A stretch of DNA of 64,000 bases from Acidimicrobiia bacterium (GTDB taxonomy: Bacteria > Actinomycetota > Acidimicrobiia > Acidimicrobiales > Aldehydirespiratoraceae). Location of the stretch: assembly GCA_022820805.1 (NCBI GenBank), contig JAJEEV010000015.1, positions 1 through 64,000 of the forward strand, written 5' to 3'. The position numbers were made by a program, and so were the translations under genes. Numbering within the stretch: the stretch's first letter is position 1; every line of letters begins with the position of its first letter. The notes below the pieces were generated by a model, which saw only the letters and a list, made by a program, of their open reading frames with translations, ran no database searches and was not told the DNA's origin. This document shows positions 31,737-39,636 of the stretch, piece after piece.

Positions 31737-31771
31737 TTGCAGAATAATGGCATTGCTGGCATAATGCTGTC
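31737..31771 (+). promoter_or_regulatory. Promoter of the second vapBC, probably leaderless
   Basis: TTGCAG (31737-31742) and CATAAT (31760-31765) are 17 bp apart, and the -10 ends exactly six bases before the antitoxin ATG. ATAATG and TGGCAT each occur twice within this stretch, and GCATT/AATGC form a short inverted repeat, a likely site for the antitoxin-toxin complex. No ribosome site lies between. Confidence 0.6.
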
Positions 31772-32008
31772 ATGGGAGTTCAGATCACCATCCGCAACGT
31801 GCCCGAGGAAGTGCGCGACGAACTGGCGGCCCAAGCCGCGCTCAACCGTCAGTCCATGCAGGAGTACCTGTTGGAGGAACTGGAGCGGCTCGCATCGCTG
31901 CCCCCGATCGGGGTGTGGCTCGAGGAGGTCCGGCGCCGGGTTGAAGAGTCGGGCACAGTCGTCACCGCTGAGCAGATCCTTGAAGCACGCGATGCCGACC
32001 GCCGGTGA
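31772..32008 (+). CDS. FitA/VapB-like ribbon-helix-helix antitoxin
   Basis: A 78-residue protein. MGVQITIRNVPEEVRDELAAQ is the RHH DNA-binding strand and first helix, followed by NRQSMQEYLLEELERLA for the second helix. The C-terminal arm (WLEEVRRRVEESGTVVTAEQILEARDADRR) is the toxin-binding tail. It overlaps the PIN gene by four bases. The promoter lies directly at its ATG. The family normally represses its own operon together with the toxin. Confidence 0.9.
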   Translation: MGVQITIRNVPEEVRDELAAQAALNRQSMQEYLLEELERLASLPPIGVWLEEVRRRVEESGTVVTAEQILEARDADRR

Positions 32009-32409
32009 GCGCGGTCGTCGACGCCTCGGTACTCGTCGCGGCGCGTATCGATTCTCAGCGTGAGGGGTCCTGGGCTCGATCCGCCATCTCGCAGGCTCCT
32101 CTGGCGGTGCCCGAGATGGCTCTGGCCGAAGCCAGCAACACCTTGCGCCGCCTGGAGCTGTCCGGCACGGTCTCACAGCCACAGGCCACAGCCGCTCAAC
32201 GCGATCTGCTCCGGCTCAACCTCAGATTCCACCGGTTCGCGCCCTTCGCCGGGCGAGTGTGGGAACTCCGGCCGAACCTCACCGCCTACGACGCCTGGTA
32301 TGTGGCCCTGGCCGAGGCGCTACGGTGGCCGCTATACACGCTCGACCGGAGGCTCAGCCGCGCGCCCGGCCCCCGGTGCGAGGTGATCGTTCCTCCTGCC
32401 GACATCTGA
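32005..32409 (+). CDS. PIN-domain toxin (VapC/FitB-like)
   Basis: A 134-residue PIN protein starting with GTG in a GTGA overlap. Acidic residues: Asp in AVVDASVLVAA, Glu in PEMALAEASNTLRRL, Asp in LTAYDAWYVALAEAL and Asp in LYTLDRRLSR. These form the Mg site of the RNase. Together with the gene upstream it makes a complete toxin-antitoxin module between modABC and the B12-mutase operon. Confidence 0.9.
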   Translation: MSAVVDASVLVAARIDSQREGSWARSAISQAPLAVPEMALAEASNTLRRLELSGTVSQPQATAAQRDLLRLNLRFHRFAPFAGRVWELRPNLTAYDAWYVALAEALRWPLYTLDRRLSRAPGPRCEVIVPPADI

Positions 32410-32507
32410 CTGCGCGAAACGGCCGCAGCGCATCCCCGAAGCCGTTACCAGCAGGTTGGCGGACTACCATCGCCGGTCGAGACGTCCGGCCACTGAGGAG
32501 GCATCCC

Positions 32508-33509
32508 ATGGACGCGTCCGCCGCGGTGGCCAATGTGCTCGACCGGTGCCTGGGTGTCCGAGCGGGCGAGCGCGTGGTGCTGCTGATCGACACCGACAGC
32601 GACCGCCAGGTCGCGGACCTGTTGCGCTCCGGGATCGAGGCGCGGTCGGCAGTTGTCTCGACGCTGGAGATGGCCCCGTTGGACATCCCGGGAGCAGAAG
32701 TCGCCCCCGGTGTCGCCCGAACGATGGCACAGAGCGATGCTGTGATCGAGCTGACGTCCATCTTCATCGGCTCGAACGAGGCCCGCCGCGACGCCAACGC
32801 GGCGGGCGTCCGCTATCTGGCCATGCCGGGGATCACGTTGGACACGCTGCGGACGGATGGCCCCCTGTCAGTCGATTTTGACGAACTTCGGGCGCGCGCC
32901 GAACAGATCGGCGAACTCTGGACTCAGGCATCGGAGTTTCATCTCACCACTCCGGTCGGCACCGATCTCCGCGGCTCCGTATCGGGACGGCCTGGCCGGG
33001 TGCTTCACGGAATCTGCAGGACGGCTGGGTCCTACATGGCGCCCCCCGATATCGAGGCGGGCACCGCTCCGGTGGAGGGCACCACCCACGGCGTGGCTGT
33101 CATCGATGCTGATCTGTTGTTCATGGGGGTGGGCCCGCTGCCCGACCCAGTGGTCCTCACCTTCGACGAGGGACGCCTCGTTGGCGCTGAGGGGCCCGAG
33201 AGCCGTCGCCTCACCGGCATGCTCGAGCACTGCGGTGACGAGTTGATGACCAACTTCGCCGAGGTCTCCCTCGGACTCAACCCCGCCGGCCATGTATGCG
33301 CGGTCGCGATGGAGACTGAGTCCTCGCTGGGGACTGCCCACATCGCTCTCGGCAACTCGATCGCCTACGGAGGGACCGTCGCGGCGCGAGCGCATCTCGA
33401 CTGCGTCATGCGCGACGCGACGCTCACGCTCGACTCCGTACCGGTTCCTGCCACCCACATCATGTGTCCGCCTGCGCGTTCAGGTGAGGTTGAGAGGCCA
33501 AGCGGATAG
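32508..33509 (+). CDS. M29 aminopeptidase / NicX-like metalloenzyme
   Basis: A 333-residue protein with GVRAGERVVLLIDTDSDRQVADLL at the N-terminus and, at the C-terminus, GTAHIALGNSIAYGG followed by ARAHLDCVMRDATLTLDS. The His and the HLD pair are metal ligands shared by M29 aminopeptidases (AmpT) and 2,5-dihydroxypyridine dioxygenase (NicX), which have the same fold. The sequence alone does not say which chemistry is used. A strong GAGGAGG ribosome site precedes the ATG at 32508. It is the first gene of a six-gene operon with an M20-like protein and a B12 mutase, so it may open a ring or hydrolyse an amide early in that pathway. Confidence 0.78.
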   Translation: MDASAAVANVLDRCLGVRAGERVVLLIDTDSDRQVADLLRSGIEARSAVVSTLEMAPLDIPGAEVAPGVARTMAQSDAVIELTSIFIGSNEARRDANAAGVRYLAMPGITLDTLRTDGPLSVDFDELRARAEQIGELWTQASEFHLTTPVGTDLRGSVSGRPGRVLHGICRTAGSYMAPPDIEAGTAPVEGTTHGVAVIDADLLFMGVGPLPDPVVLTFDEGRLVGAEGPESRRLTGMLEHCGDELMTNFAEVSLGLNPAGHVCAVAMETESSLGTAHIALGNSIAYGGTVAARAHLDCVMRDATLTLDSVPVPATHIMCPPARSGEVERPSG

Positions 33510-33525
33510 GGAGCGACTCAGAAGG

Positions 33526-34719
33526 ATGGAGCCATCAGAAGTTGCGGCGCGTGTTCTTGCGGCCGTCGACACCCAACGAGCAGTCGACCTGACGCGGCAG
33601 GTCTGTCGCATACCCAGCATCCTCGGTGCTGAAGGGGATCTTGCCGACTTCCTGGCCGCGTCGATGCGCGAACGCGGCTTCTCCAACGTCGAGTTGCAGC
33701 CGGTGCTCCCCGACCGCCCCAATGCCATCGGCGAGGTCTCATTCGGCGACGGTCCCCGCGTCGTCATGACCGGCCACATGGACACCAAGCCGGTCTCGAT
33801 CGGCTGGTCGGCAGCCGAACCCTTCTCCGGCGATCTCATTGACGGCCGTGTCTTCGGTCACGGCATCATGGACATGAAGGCCGCCCTCGCATGCCAGATC
33901 ACCGCCATCGAGGCCGTCCGCGCGTGCGGCCTGCCGCTCAGGGGCACCCTCGCGATGGCAGCGGTCAGCGACCACATGGGGGACCAGACGGGGAGTATCC
34001 GGTACTTCGAACGCCATCACGCCGATCTGTGCGTGCTGGGCGAACTGTCCGACAACGAGATCTTCCTCGGCCACCGCGGCCGCTACTACTTCGACATCAC
34101 CACACAGGGCCGGTCCGCGCATACGTGCCACAAGCACCACGCCATCAACGCCAACGCCTTGGCGGCACTGGCGATTCTCGAGCTGGATGCCTCAAGGCTC
34201 GAACCCGCACTGAGCGCCGCGGTCGCGGAGCGCTTCGGGGCCGAGACCATGATGGCTCCCGGCCGGGTCTATGGCGGACTCCCCCCGGGAGGCCCGTCGA
34301 TGATTCCCGACGAGTGCGTGATCCGGGTCGACTGCCGGCCCCAGCCAGGCGTGTCGATCGAGACCGTCCGTGCCGAGATTGATCGCTGTCTCGACAATGC
34401 CAAGCGCCGCGACGGACGCTTCAGCGCCGAGGTCGAACTGGTGGACGTGAAGGCACCGTATGTGGCCGATCCGGACTCAGATGTTGTGCAAACCATGGTC
34501 GAAGCCGTCCGCCAGGTTCGGGGCCGGGAACCCGAGCTGATGGCGGCCGGATGGCTCGGCGATACCGCGAGCTTCGGCGGGCACATCCCCACCGTCATCT
34601 TCGGCCCCGGCGGGGAGCCCGTGTACTGTGCCGATGAGAACCTCCCGGTGGCCGACATCGAGGAGGCAACACAGGTGTACGCAGTCTTTGCGGCGTTGGC
34701 CCTGGCAGCACACGAGTGA
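33526..34719 (+). CDS. M20-like protein with altered active site
   Basis: A 397-residue ArgE/DapE-fold protein. Two motifs are normal: GHMDTKP (His84, Asp86) and GHGIMDMKA (Asp116). The usual D-E-E motif is replaced by SDHMGDQTG (Asp149, His150, Met151), so the general-base Glu and one metal-binding Glu are missing. Near the C-terminus the expected metal His in the AHTxDE motif appears as VYCADEN. It also keeps the dimerisation-domain pattern FDITTQGRSAHTCHKHHAINAN. A canonical di-zinc peptidase mechanism is therefore unlikely, and it may use a single metal or bind without hydrolysis. The ATG at 33526 has AAGG close upstream. The mutase small subunit overlaps its stop. Confidence 0.8.
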   Translation: MEPSEVAARVLAAVDTQRAVDLTRQVCRIPSILGAEGDLADFLAASMRERGFSNVELQPVLPDRPNAIGEVSFGDGPRVVMTGHMDTKPVSIGWSAAEPFSGDLIDGRVFGHGIMDMKAALACQITAIEAVRACGLPLRGTLAMAAVSDHMGDQTGSIRYFERHHADLCVLGELSDNEIFLGHRGRYYFDITTQGRSAHTCHKHHAINANALAALAILELDASRLEPALSAAVAERFGAETMMAPGRVYGGLPPGGPSMIPDECVIRVDCRPQPGVSIETVRAEIDRCLDNAKRRDGRFSAEVELVDVKAPYVADPDSDVVQTMVEAVRQVRGREPELMAAGWLGDTASFGGHIPTVIFGPGGEPVYCADENLPVADIEEATQVYAVFAALALAAHE

Positions 34720-35129
34720 CTACCCGCCGGCGACGCATCCTCATCGCGAAGCCAGGTCTCGACGGCCACGATCGTGGAGCAAAAGTCGTGTCTTTCGCTC
34801 TCCGCGACGCCGGCTGTGAAGTCATCTATCTCGGCCTTCGATCCACCCCGGCTGAGATGATGACGGTGGCAATGGACGAGGACGTCGACGTGGTCGGGGC
34901 CTCGATCCTCTCTGGGGCGCATCTCCCGATCGCCGGCGATCTGATCGCGGAACGCTCCCGCCACCGCCTCGAGCACGTGCCCTTGGTCGTGGGCGGGATC
35001 GTGCCGCCCCGCGATGTCGAGCGCCTCCTCAAGATTGGCGTCGACGACGTCTTTCCGGCTGGCACGGCCATCGTCGATGTCGTGAAGCGCATAACCGCCC
35101 TGGCCGACAGCCGGCAGGAGCGGCTATGA
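34716..35129 (+). CDS. B12-binding subunit of acyl-CoA mutase
   Basis: A 137-residue cobalamin-binding domain of the methylmalonyl-CoA mutase type. It begins RRRILIAKPGLDGHDRGAKVV, in which DGHDRG supplies the cobalt-ligating His, and continues with DVVGASILSGAHLP and PLVVGGIVPPRDVERLLKIGVDDVFPAGT, the usual nucleotide-loop contacts. It is a stand-alone small subunit, as in isobutyryl- and hydroxyisobutyryl-CoA mutases and archaeal enzymes. The GTG start overlaps the M20-like stop in a GTGA, and its own stop overlaps the large-subunit start in an ATGA. Confidence 0.93.
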   Translation: MTTRRRRILIAKPGLDGHDRGAKVVSFALRDAGCEVIYLGLRSTPAEMMTVAMDEDVDVVGASILSGAHLPIAGDLIAERSRHRLEHVPLVVGGIVPPRDVERLLKIGVDDVFPAGTAIVDVVKRITALADSRQERL

Positions 35130-36721
35130 GCGAGACCGCTCAGGACCCCACAACCGCTTCGGGAATCCCCATTGCCCGGCTCTACACCGCGGCCGATCTC
35201 GGCGATCCGGCCGCCCTCGATGAGCGGATCGGTGCTCCGGGACAGCCGCCCTTCACACGCGGACCCTACATGGAGATGTACCGCCAGCGCTTGTGGACGA
35301 TGCGCCAGTACGCCGGATACGGGTCGGCCGAGGACACGAACCAGAGATTCCACTACCTCCTCGAGCAGGGCCAGACGGCGCTCTCGGTGGCTTTCGACCT
35401 TCCCACCCAGTTGGGGCTCGACTCATCCGCTCCGGCCGCGAAGGCGGAGGTCGGACGGGTTGGTGTTGCGATCGATACCGCCGATGACATGGCGGAACTG
35501 TTCGAGGGGCTCCCCCTCAGCGACCTGTCGGTGAACTTCACCATAAACGCGACCGCGCCCATCATCCTCGCCTTCTATCTCGTCGCGGCCGAGCGCCAAG
35601 GCGCTGACAGGTCGCGGCTGGCCGGCACGCTGCAGAACGACATCCTCAAGGAGTTCGTGGCCCGCAAGACCTTCATCTTCCCGCCGGAGCCGTCGATGCG
35701 GCTGGTGGGCGACGTCGTGGAGTTCTGCACCAGGGAAGTCCCGCGTTTCAACCCGATCTCGATCACGGGCTACCACGCCCGGGAGGCCGGGTGCGACACC
35801 GTCCAAGAGCTCGCCTTCACGATGAGCGACGCGATCGCGTATGCCGAGCTGCTGGTTGATCGGGGGCTCTCGTTCGACGCGTTCGCGCCGCGGTTCTCGT
35901 TCCATTTCGCGACGACCCTCGAACTGTTCGAAGAGGTTGCGAAGCTCCGCACCGCCCGCCGTCTCTGGGCGGGGATCGCCCGCGACCGGTTCGGCGCGAC
36001 CAGCCCTGAAGCGATGCGGCTCCGGTTCTTCTCGGGCTGCTCGGGGGCAACGCTCACCAACCAGCAGCCCCTCAACAATGTTGTGAGATCCACGATCCAG
36101 TGCCTTGGGGCGGTACTGGGAGGCGCCCAGTCGATCCATGTGATGGGCTACGACGAGGCGATGGCCATCCCGACCGACGAAGCGGTCACCCTGGCACTCC
36201 GGACCCAGCAGATCATCGCCCACGAGACCGGCGTGGCGGACACGGTGGACCCCTTGGCAGGGTCTTACTTCGTCGAGACGCTGACCGACGAGCTCGAAGC
36301 TAGAGCCACCGAGCTCATCGGTGTGATTGACGGGCTGGGGGGCGCCGTTCCGGCGATCGAGGCGGGCGTGCCCCAGCGCTGGATTGCAGAGAGCGCATAC
36401 CGCTCCGAAATGGCCGTGGCGAACGTAACCGCAGTGAAAGTCGGTCTCAACGCCTACGTCGAGGAGGCGGAAACGACGGAACTGCGGCTCTTTGAACTCG
36501 ACGAGATGGGCCGTGACCGCCAGCTGGCCCGGCTGGACCGGCACCTCGCAGGCCGCGACGACGTCTCGGACGCATTGGCAGCGTTATCGCGTGCCGCGGT
36601 GTCAGGCCAGAACGTGATGGAGCCTCTGATCGAAGCTGCACGCCGTGGGGCCACTCTCGGCGAGTTGTCCGATGTCTTCCGGAAGGCGTTCGGGACACAT
36701 CGCGAGCCGTCACTGTGGTAG
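35126..36721 (+). CDS. B12-dependent acyl-CoA mutase large subunit (methylmalonyl-CoA-mutase-like)
   Basis: A 531-residue TIM-barrel subunit. The substrate region reads RLWTMRQYAGYGSAEDTNQRFHYLL, then LSVAFDLPTQLGLDS, then GTLQNDILKEFVARKTFIFPPEPSMR, then SITGYHAREAG. Tyr62 and Arg180 fall where methylmalonyl-CoA mutase has the Tyr and Arg that bind the substrate carboxylate; isobutyryl- and 2-hydroxyisobutyryl-CoA mutases have Phe/Ile and Gln there. However, TQLGLDSS differs from the THRGYDSD of true methylmalonyl-CoA mutases. A carboxylated branched acyl-CoA is the likely substrate, perhaps not methylmalonyl-CoA. The B12-binding domain is a separate gene just upstream. No MeaB-type chaperone gene is in the window. 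Confidence 0.9.
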   Translation: MSETAQDPTTASGIPIARLYTAADLGDPAALDERIGAPGQPPFTRGPYMEMYRQRLWTMRQYAGYGSAEDTNQRFHYLLEQGQTALSVAFDLPTQLGLDSSAPAAKAEVGRVGVAIDTADDMAELFEGLPLSDLSVNFTINATAPIILAFYLVAAERQGADRSRLAGTLQNDILKEFVARKTFIFPPEPSMRLVGDVVEFCTREVPRFNPISITGYHAREAGCDTVQELAFTMSDAIAYAELLVDRGLSFDAFAPRFSFHFATTLELFEEVAKLRTARRLWAGIARDRFGATSPEAMRLRFFSGCSGATLTNQQPLNNVVRSTIQCLGAVLGGAQSIHVMGYDEAMAIPTDEAVTLALRTQQIIAHETGVADTVDPLAGSYFVETLTDELEARATELIGVIDGLGGAVPAIEAGVPQRWIAESAYRSEMAVANVTAVKVGLNAYVEEAETTELRLFELDEMGRDRQLARLDRHLAGRDDVSDALAALSRAAVSGQNVMEPLIEAARRGATLGELSDVFRKAFGTHREPSLW

Positions 36722-37896
36722 CTGAACCGCTTGCGGGCACCACGGTTGTGGACCTGACCCGGTTCGTGGCGGGGCCCTACACAACGATGATCCTCGCCGG
36801 CCTGGGCGCCCGGGTCCTCAAGATCGAGCCGCCTCCCGGCGGCGACTCCTACCGAGGTCAGGGGCTGGGCGGCACCGGCGACGGATCCAACCTGTTCGCA
36901 TCAGTCAACCGCGGCAAGGAGAGCGTCCTGTTGGACTTCCGCCTGCCAGACGGTGCTCAGGCCCTCGAGCACTTGCTCGCGGGCTCCGACTTCCTGGTCC
37001 ACAACGCCCGGCCAGGATCCATGGCCCACTACGGCCTCGACTACGACTCGGTGCATCCGCGGCACCCATGGCTGATCCATGCCTCGATCTCAGCGTTCGG
37101 CGACCTCGGGCCCGACGCGACCCGGGGCGGCTTCGACCTCATCGCCCAAGCCGAGAGCGGCCTCATGTCGGTAACCGGCTCCGCCGAGTCGGGCAGCGTG
37201 AAGGTCGGGGCCCCGATGCTGGACATCGGCGCCGGGCTCGTGACGGTCATCTCCCTCCTCGCGGCTCATCTGGCGCGGCAGGAGACCGGGGTCGGCAGCC
37301 AGGTCTGCTCGTCCCTGCTGGAATTCGCCATGGCGTCGTTCACGACGATCGCCAGCGACGCCGTGAGTTCCGGTAGCAGCCCCGCGCTGCTCGGCAGCCA
37401 CTCCCCCTCGTTCGCCCCCTACGGAGCGTTCACCGCCCGCGACGGGGACGTCGTCCTCGCCGGAGCCGGCAGCGAACAACTCTGGGAAACCCTGTGCGAC
37501 GTCCTCGACCGCCCCGATCTGCTCTCTGATCCCCGGTTCGTCGACAATGCGGCTCGCGTCGCGCACCGAGACGAGCTGACCGCCACGATCAACGCCGTCC
37601 TCGCCTCCGACGACGCCGCCACCTGGCTCGGCCGCTTCGATGCCGCCGGGATCCCGGCCGGTCAGGTCCGCTCACTTCTCCGTGCCCTCGGGTCTTCCCA
37701 GGTCGAGGCGCTCGACATCTTGCGGAGACCGGGAGATGGCGGCGATAGCGTCGTTCCTGCGATGGACCCGCCGTTCCGCATCGACGGGGAGCGACCGCGC
37801 CTCGACGGACCTCCCGGGCTCGGCGCGCATACTCGCGGGGTGCTCGAAGAGTTCGGCGTGCCGTCCGACCTCGTGGATCGGCTGACGCACCCATGA
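36715..37896 (+). CDS. CaiB/BaiF class III CoA-transferase
   Basis: A 393-residue family III CoA-transferase. The N-terminus is LAGTTVVDLTRFVAGPYTTMILAGLGARVLKIEPPPGGD, typical of the family, and the catalytic Asp is in VGAPMLDIGAGLV near residue 165. YGLDYDSVHPRHPWLIHASISAFGD is another landmark. It moves CoA between acyl groups, often using succinyl-CoA or a pathway thioester as donor. The GTG at 36715 overlaps the mutase stop by seven bases. It probably activates or recycles the acid that the mutase rearranges. Confidence 0.92.
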   Translation: MVAEPLAGTTVVDLTRFVAGPYTTMILAGLGARVLKIEPPPGGDSYRGQGLGGTGDGSNLFASVNRGKESVLLDFRLPDGAQALEHLLAGSDFLVHNARPGSMAHYGLDYDSVHPRHPWLIHASISAFGDLGPDATRGGFDLIAQAESGLMSVTGSAESGSVKVGAPMLDIGAGLVTVISLLAAHLARQETGVGSQVCSSLLEFAMASFTTIASDAVSSGSSPALLGSHSPSFAPYGAFTARDGDVVLAGAGSEQLWETLCDVLDRPDLLSDPRFVDNAARVAHRDELTATINAVLASDDAATWLGRFDAAGIPAGQVRSLLRALGSSQVEALDILRRPGDGGDSVVPAMDPPFRIDGERPRLDGPPGLGAHTRGVLEEFGVPSDLVDRLTHP

Positions 37897-38882
37897 CGAG
37901 CATCCGGCGAGGAGTGGTCCTTCAGGGTGTCGACACGGTCGATGAGTTTCTCGCCATGGCGAGACACATCGAAGCGACCGGATTCGACAACCTTTGGCTG
38001 ACCGAGTCGTCGCTGCACGCTCGCGACCCGTACCAACTCCTCGCCCTGGCTGCGAGGGCCACCACTCAGCTGAGACTGGGGACGGCGGTCACCAACCCCG
38101 TGACCCGCCATCCCGCGCTGACCGCGGTGGCGGCGGCAACGCTTGCCGAGATTGCAGGCGACCGCGCCATCCTGGGCATCGGAGCGGGGGATCGACCCTT
38201 GAGGGCGTTGGGGGCGAAGCCCGCCCGGCTTGCGGAACTGGAGGCGGCCATTGCCGCGATCCGCGGGCTGTTGGCCGGCGGATCCGTGACTTCTGACGGG
38301 CCCGGGTTTCGCCTGGACGATGCTCATCTGCGGTTTGACGCCCGGGCCGATCTGCCCGTGTTCGTCTCAGCCAGTGGGCCCCGCACCCTCGAACTTGCCG
38401 GCGCTGTGGCCGACGGGGTGATCCTGTTGTGCGGCCTCGACCCCGCTGTGGTCCAGTGGGCGCTCGACCGCGTCGACGAGGGCGCGAGAAGGGCAGGGAG
38501 ACCTCGTCCGCACATCGCGATCTTCGTCTACGGCGTGATCGACGAGGACGAACCGGCCGCCATCGCCGGAGCACGCTCGATTGCCGCCTGGTTTCCGCAG
38601 ACTGCGCCGATCTACTGTGATCTCGTCGGGCTCGATCCTGAAATCACGAGAGCGGTCCGTGAGTCCTACAGCGGGGGCGAGTTCCAAGAGGCCGCGCAAG
38701 CCGCTTCGTTGTTGCCGGTGAGCTTCGTTCAGAGAATGGCAGTAGCCGGCAATCGCGACCGGGTGACGGCTCAACTCGCTGCACTGCGGCAAGTGGGCGT
38801 GGACTCCATCAACATCTTGCCCTTGGGGGACGACCGGATGGCCACGATCAATGCCTTCGACGAGTGCTGGCGGCGCCTGTAG
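37893..38882 (+). CDS. LLM-class oxidoreductase (probably F420-dependent)
   Basis: A 329-residue luciferase-like protein beginning TSIRRGVVLQGVDTVDEFL and continuing GFDNLWLTESSLHARDPYQLLALAARATTQLRLGTAVTNPVTRHP, LAEIAGDRAILGIGAGD and LPVFVSASGPRTLELAGAVADGVIL. This resembles the methylene-tetrahydromethanopterin-reductase-like branch that uses F420. Its ATG overlaps the CoA-transferase stop in an ATGA, so it is the last gene of the six-gene operon and presumably catalyses a redox step of the same pathway. It converges on the VOC gene with seven bases between stops. Confidence 0.88.
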   Translation: MTSIRRGVVLQGVDTVDEFLAMARHIEATGFDNLWLTESSLHARDPYQLLALAARATTQLRLGTAVTNPVTRHPALTAVAAATLAEIAGDRAILGIGAGDRPLRALGAKPARLAELEAAIAAIRGLLAGGSVTSDGPGFRLDDAHLRFDARADLPVFVSASGPRTLELAGAVADGVILLCGLDPAVVQWALDRVDEGARRAGRPRPHIAIFVYGVIDEDEPAAIAGARSIAAWFPQTAPIYCDLVGLDPEITRAVRESYSGGEFQEAAQAASLLPVSFVQRMAVAGNRDRVTAQLAALRQVGVDSINILPLGDDRMATINAFDECWRRL

Positions 38883-38889
38883 AAGATCG

Positions 38890-39636
38890 CTATGTGGCGA
38901 TGACCCAGAACATGGCGCCCTGATCGTCGGCCAGCATGGCCATGCGGCCCGGGGGCTGGTCCATGGCGGGCACCACCGTCTGGCCACCGAGACGGCCGCA
39001 ATGCTCGACTACCGCGTCGCAGTCGTCCACCGCGAACAGGACCGCCCAGTGGGGCGGGACATCATCGGCACCGGGGGTGGCGCTGCCGATGAAGTCCTCG
39101 CCGAGGCGGATGCCGACGGTGCCCTCGTCGTCGAAGGGCACGCTCGTCCAGCCCAGCAGCGCCGAGTAGAAGCCCATGGCCGCATCCACGTCACTGGTGC
39201 CCAGCTCGTGCCAGCACATGGTGCCGTGCTCGTCCACCAGATGGGCGCCGTGGTGGTCGCCGGGCTCCCACAGGATCACCACCGCGCCGGTCGGGTCGGC
39301 CACCACCGCCAGCCGGCCGGTGTCCTCGACGTCCATGACCGGCCCCAGGGACGTCCCCCCGCAGTCAGCCACCCGCGCCGCAGTCGCTTCGATGTCGTCG
39401 ACGCTGATGTAGGTCTCCCAGAAGTAGGGCATGCCGGCCAGATGCTCGGGCTGGGGCATCAGGCCCCACACGAGCCGCTCGCCCTTGAGGGCGACGGAGT
39501 ACGGGTTGTCCTCGGTGGGCTCGGTGAACGTCACCCCGAACAGCGGCCCGTAGAACGCCTTGGCCTGATCGGTGTCGCCGGTGCACAAGTCGACCCAGTT
39601 GAACACCCCGTGCGGATAGTGGTCGCGCTCGGCCAT
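38890..39636 (-). CDS. Two-domain VOC (glyoxalase-like) protein
   Basis: A 248-residue protein made of two tandem VOC domains: residues about 7-120 (FNWVDLCTGDTDQAKAFYGPLFG ... VILWEP) and about 128-248 (MCWHELGTSDVDAAMGFYSALLGW ... GAMFWVIA). Each repeats the beta-alpha-beta-beta-beta pattern with a terminal Glu/Trp segment. VOC proteins bind divalent metals and include lyases, dioxygenases and resistance proteins. The sequence resembles the CFP32/27-kDa antigen type of actinobacteria. The ATG at 39636 has GAGAGGAGAC just upstream, better than the in-frame ATG six codons earlier. Confidence 0.88.
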   Translation of the reverse strand: MAERDHYPHGVFNWVDLCTGDTDQAKAFYGPLFGVTFTEPTEDNPYSVALKGERLVWGLMPQPEHLAGMPYFWETYISVDDIEATAARVADCGGTSLGPVMDVEDTGRLAVVADPTGAVVILWEPGDHHGAHLVDEHGTMCWHELGTSDVDAAMGFYSALLGWTSVPFDDEGTVGIRLGEDFIGSATPGADDVPPHWAVLFAVDDCDAVVEHCGRLGGQTVVPAMDQPPGRMAMLADDQGAMFWVIAT

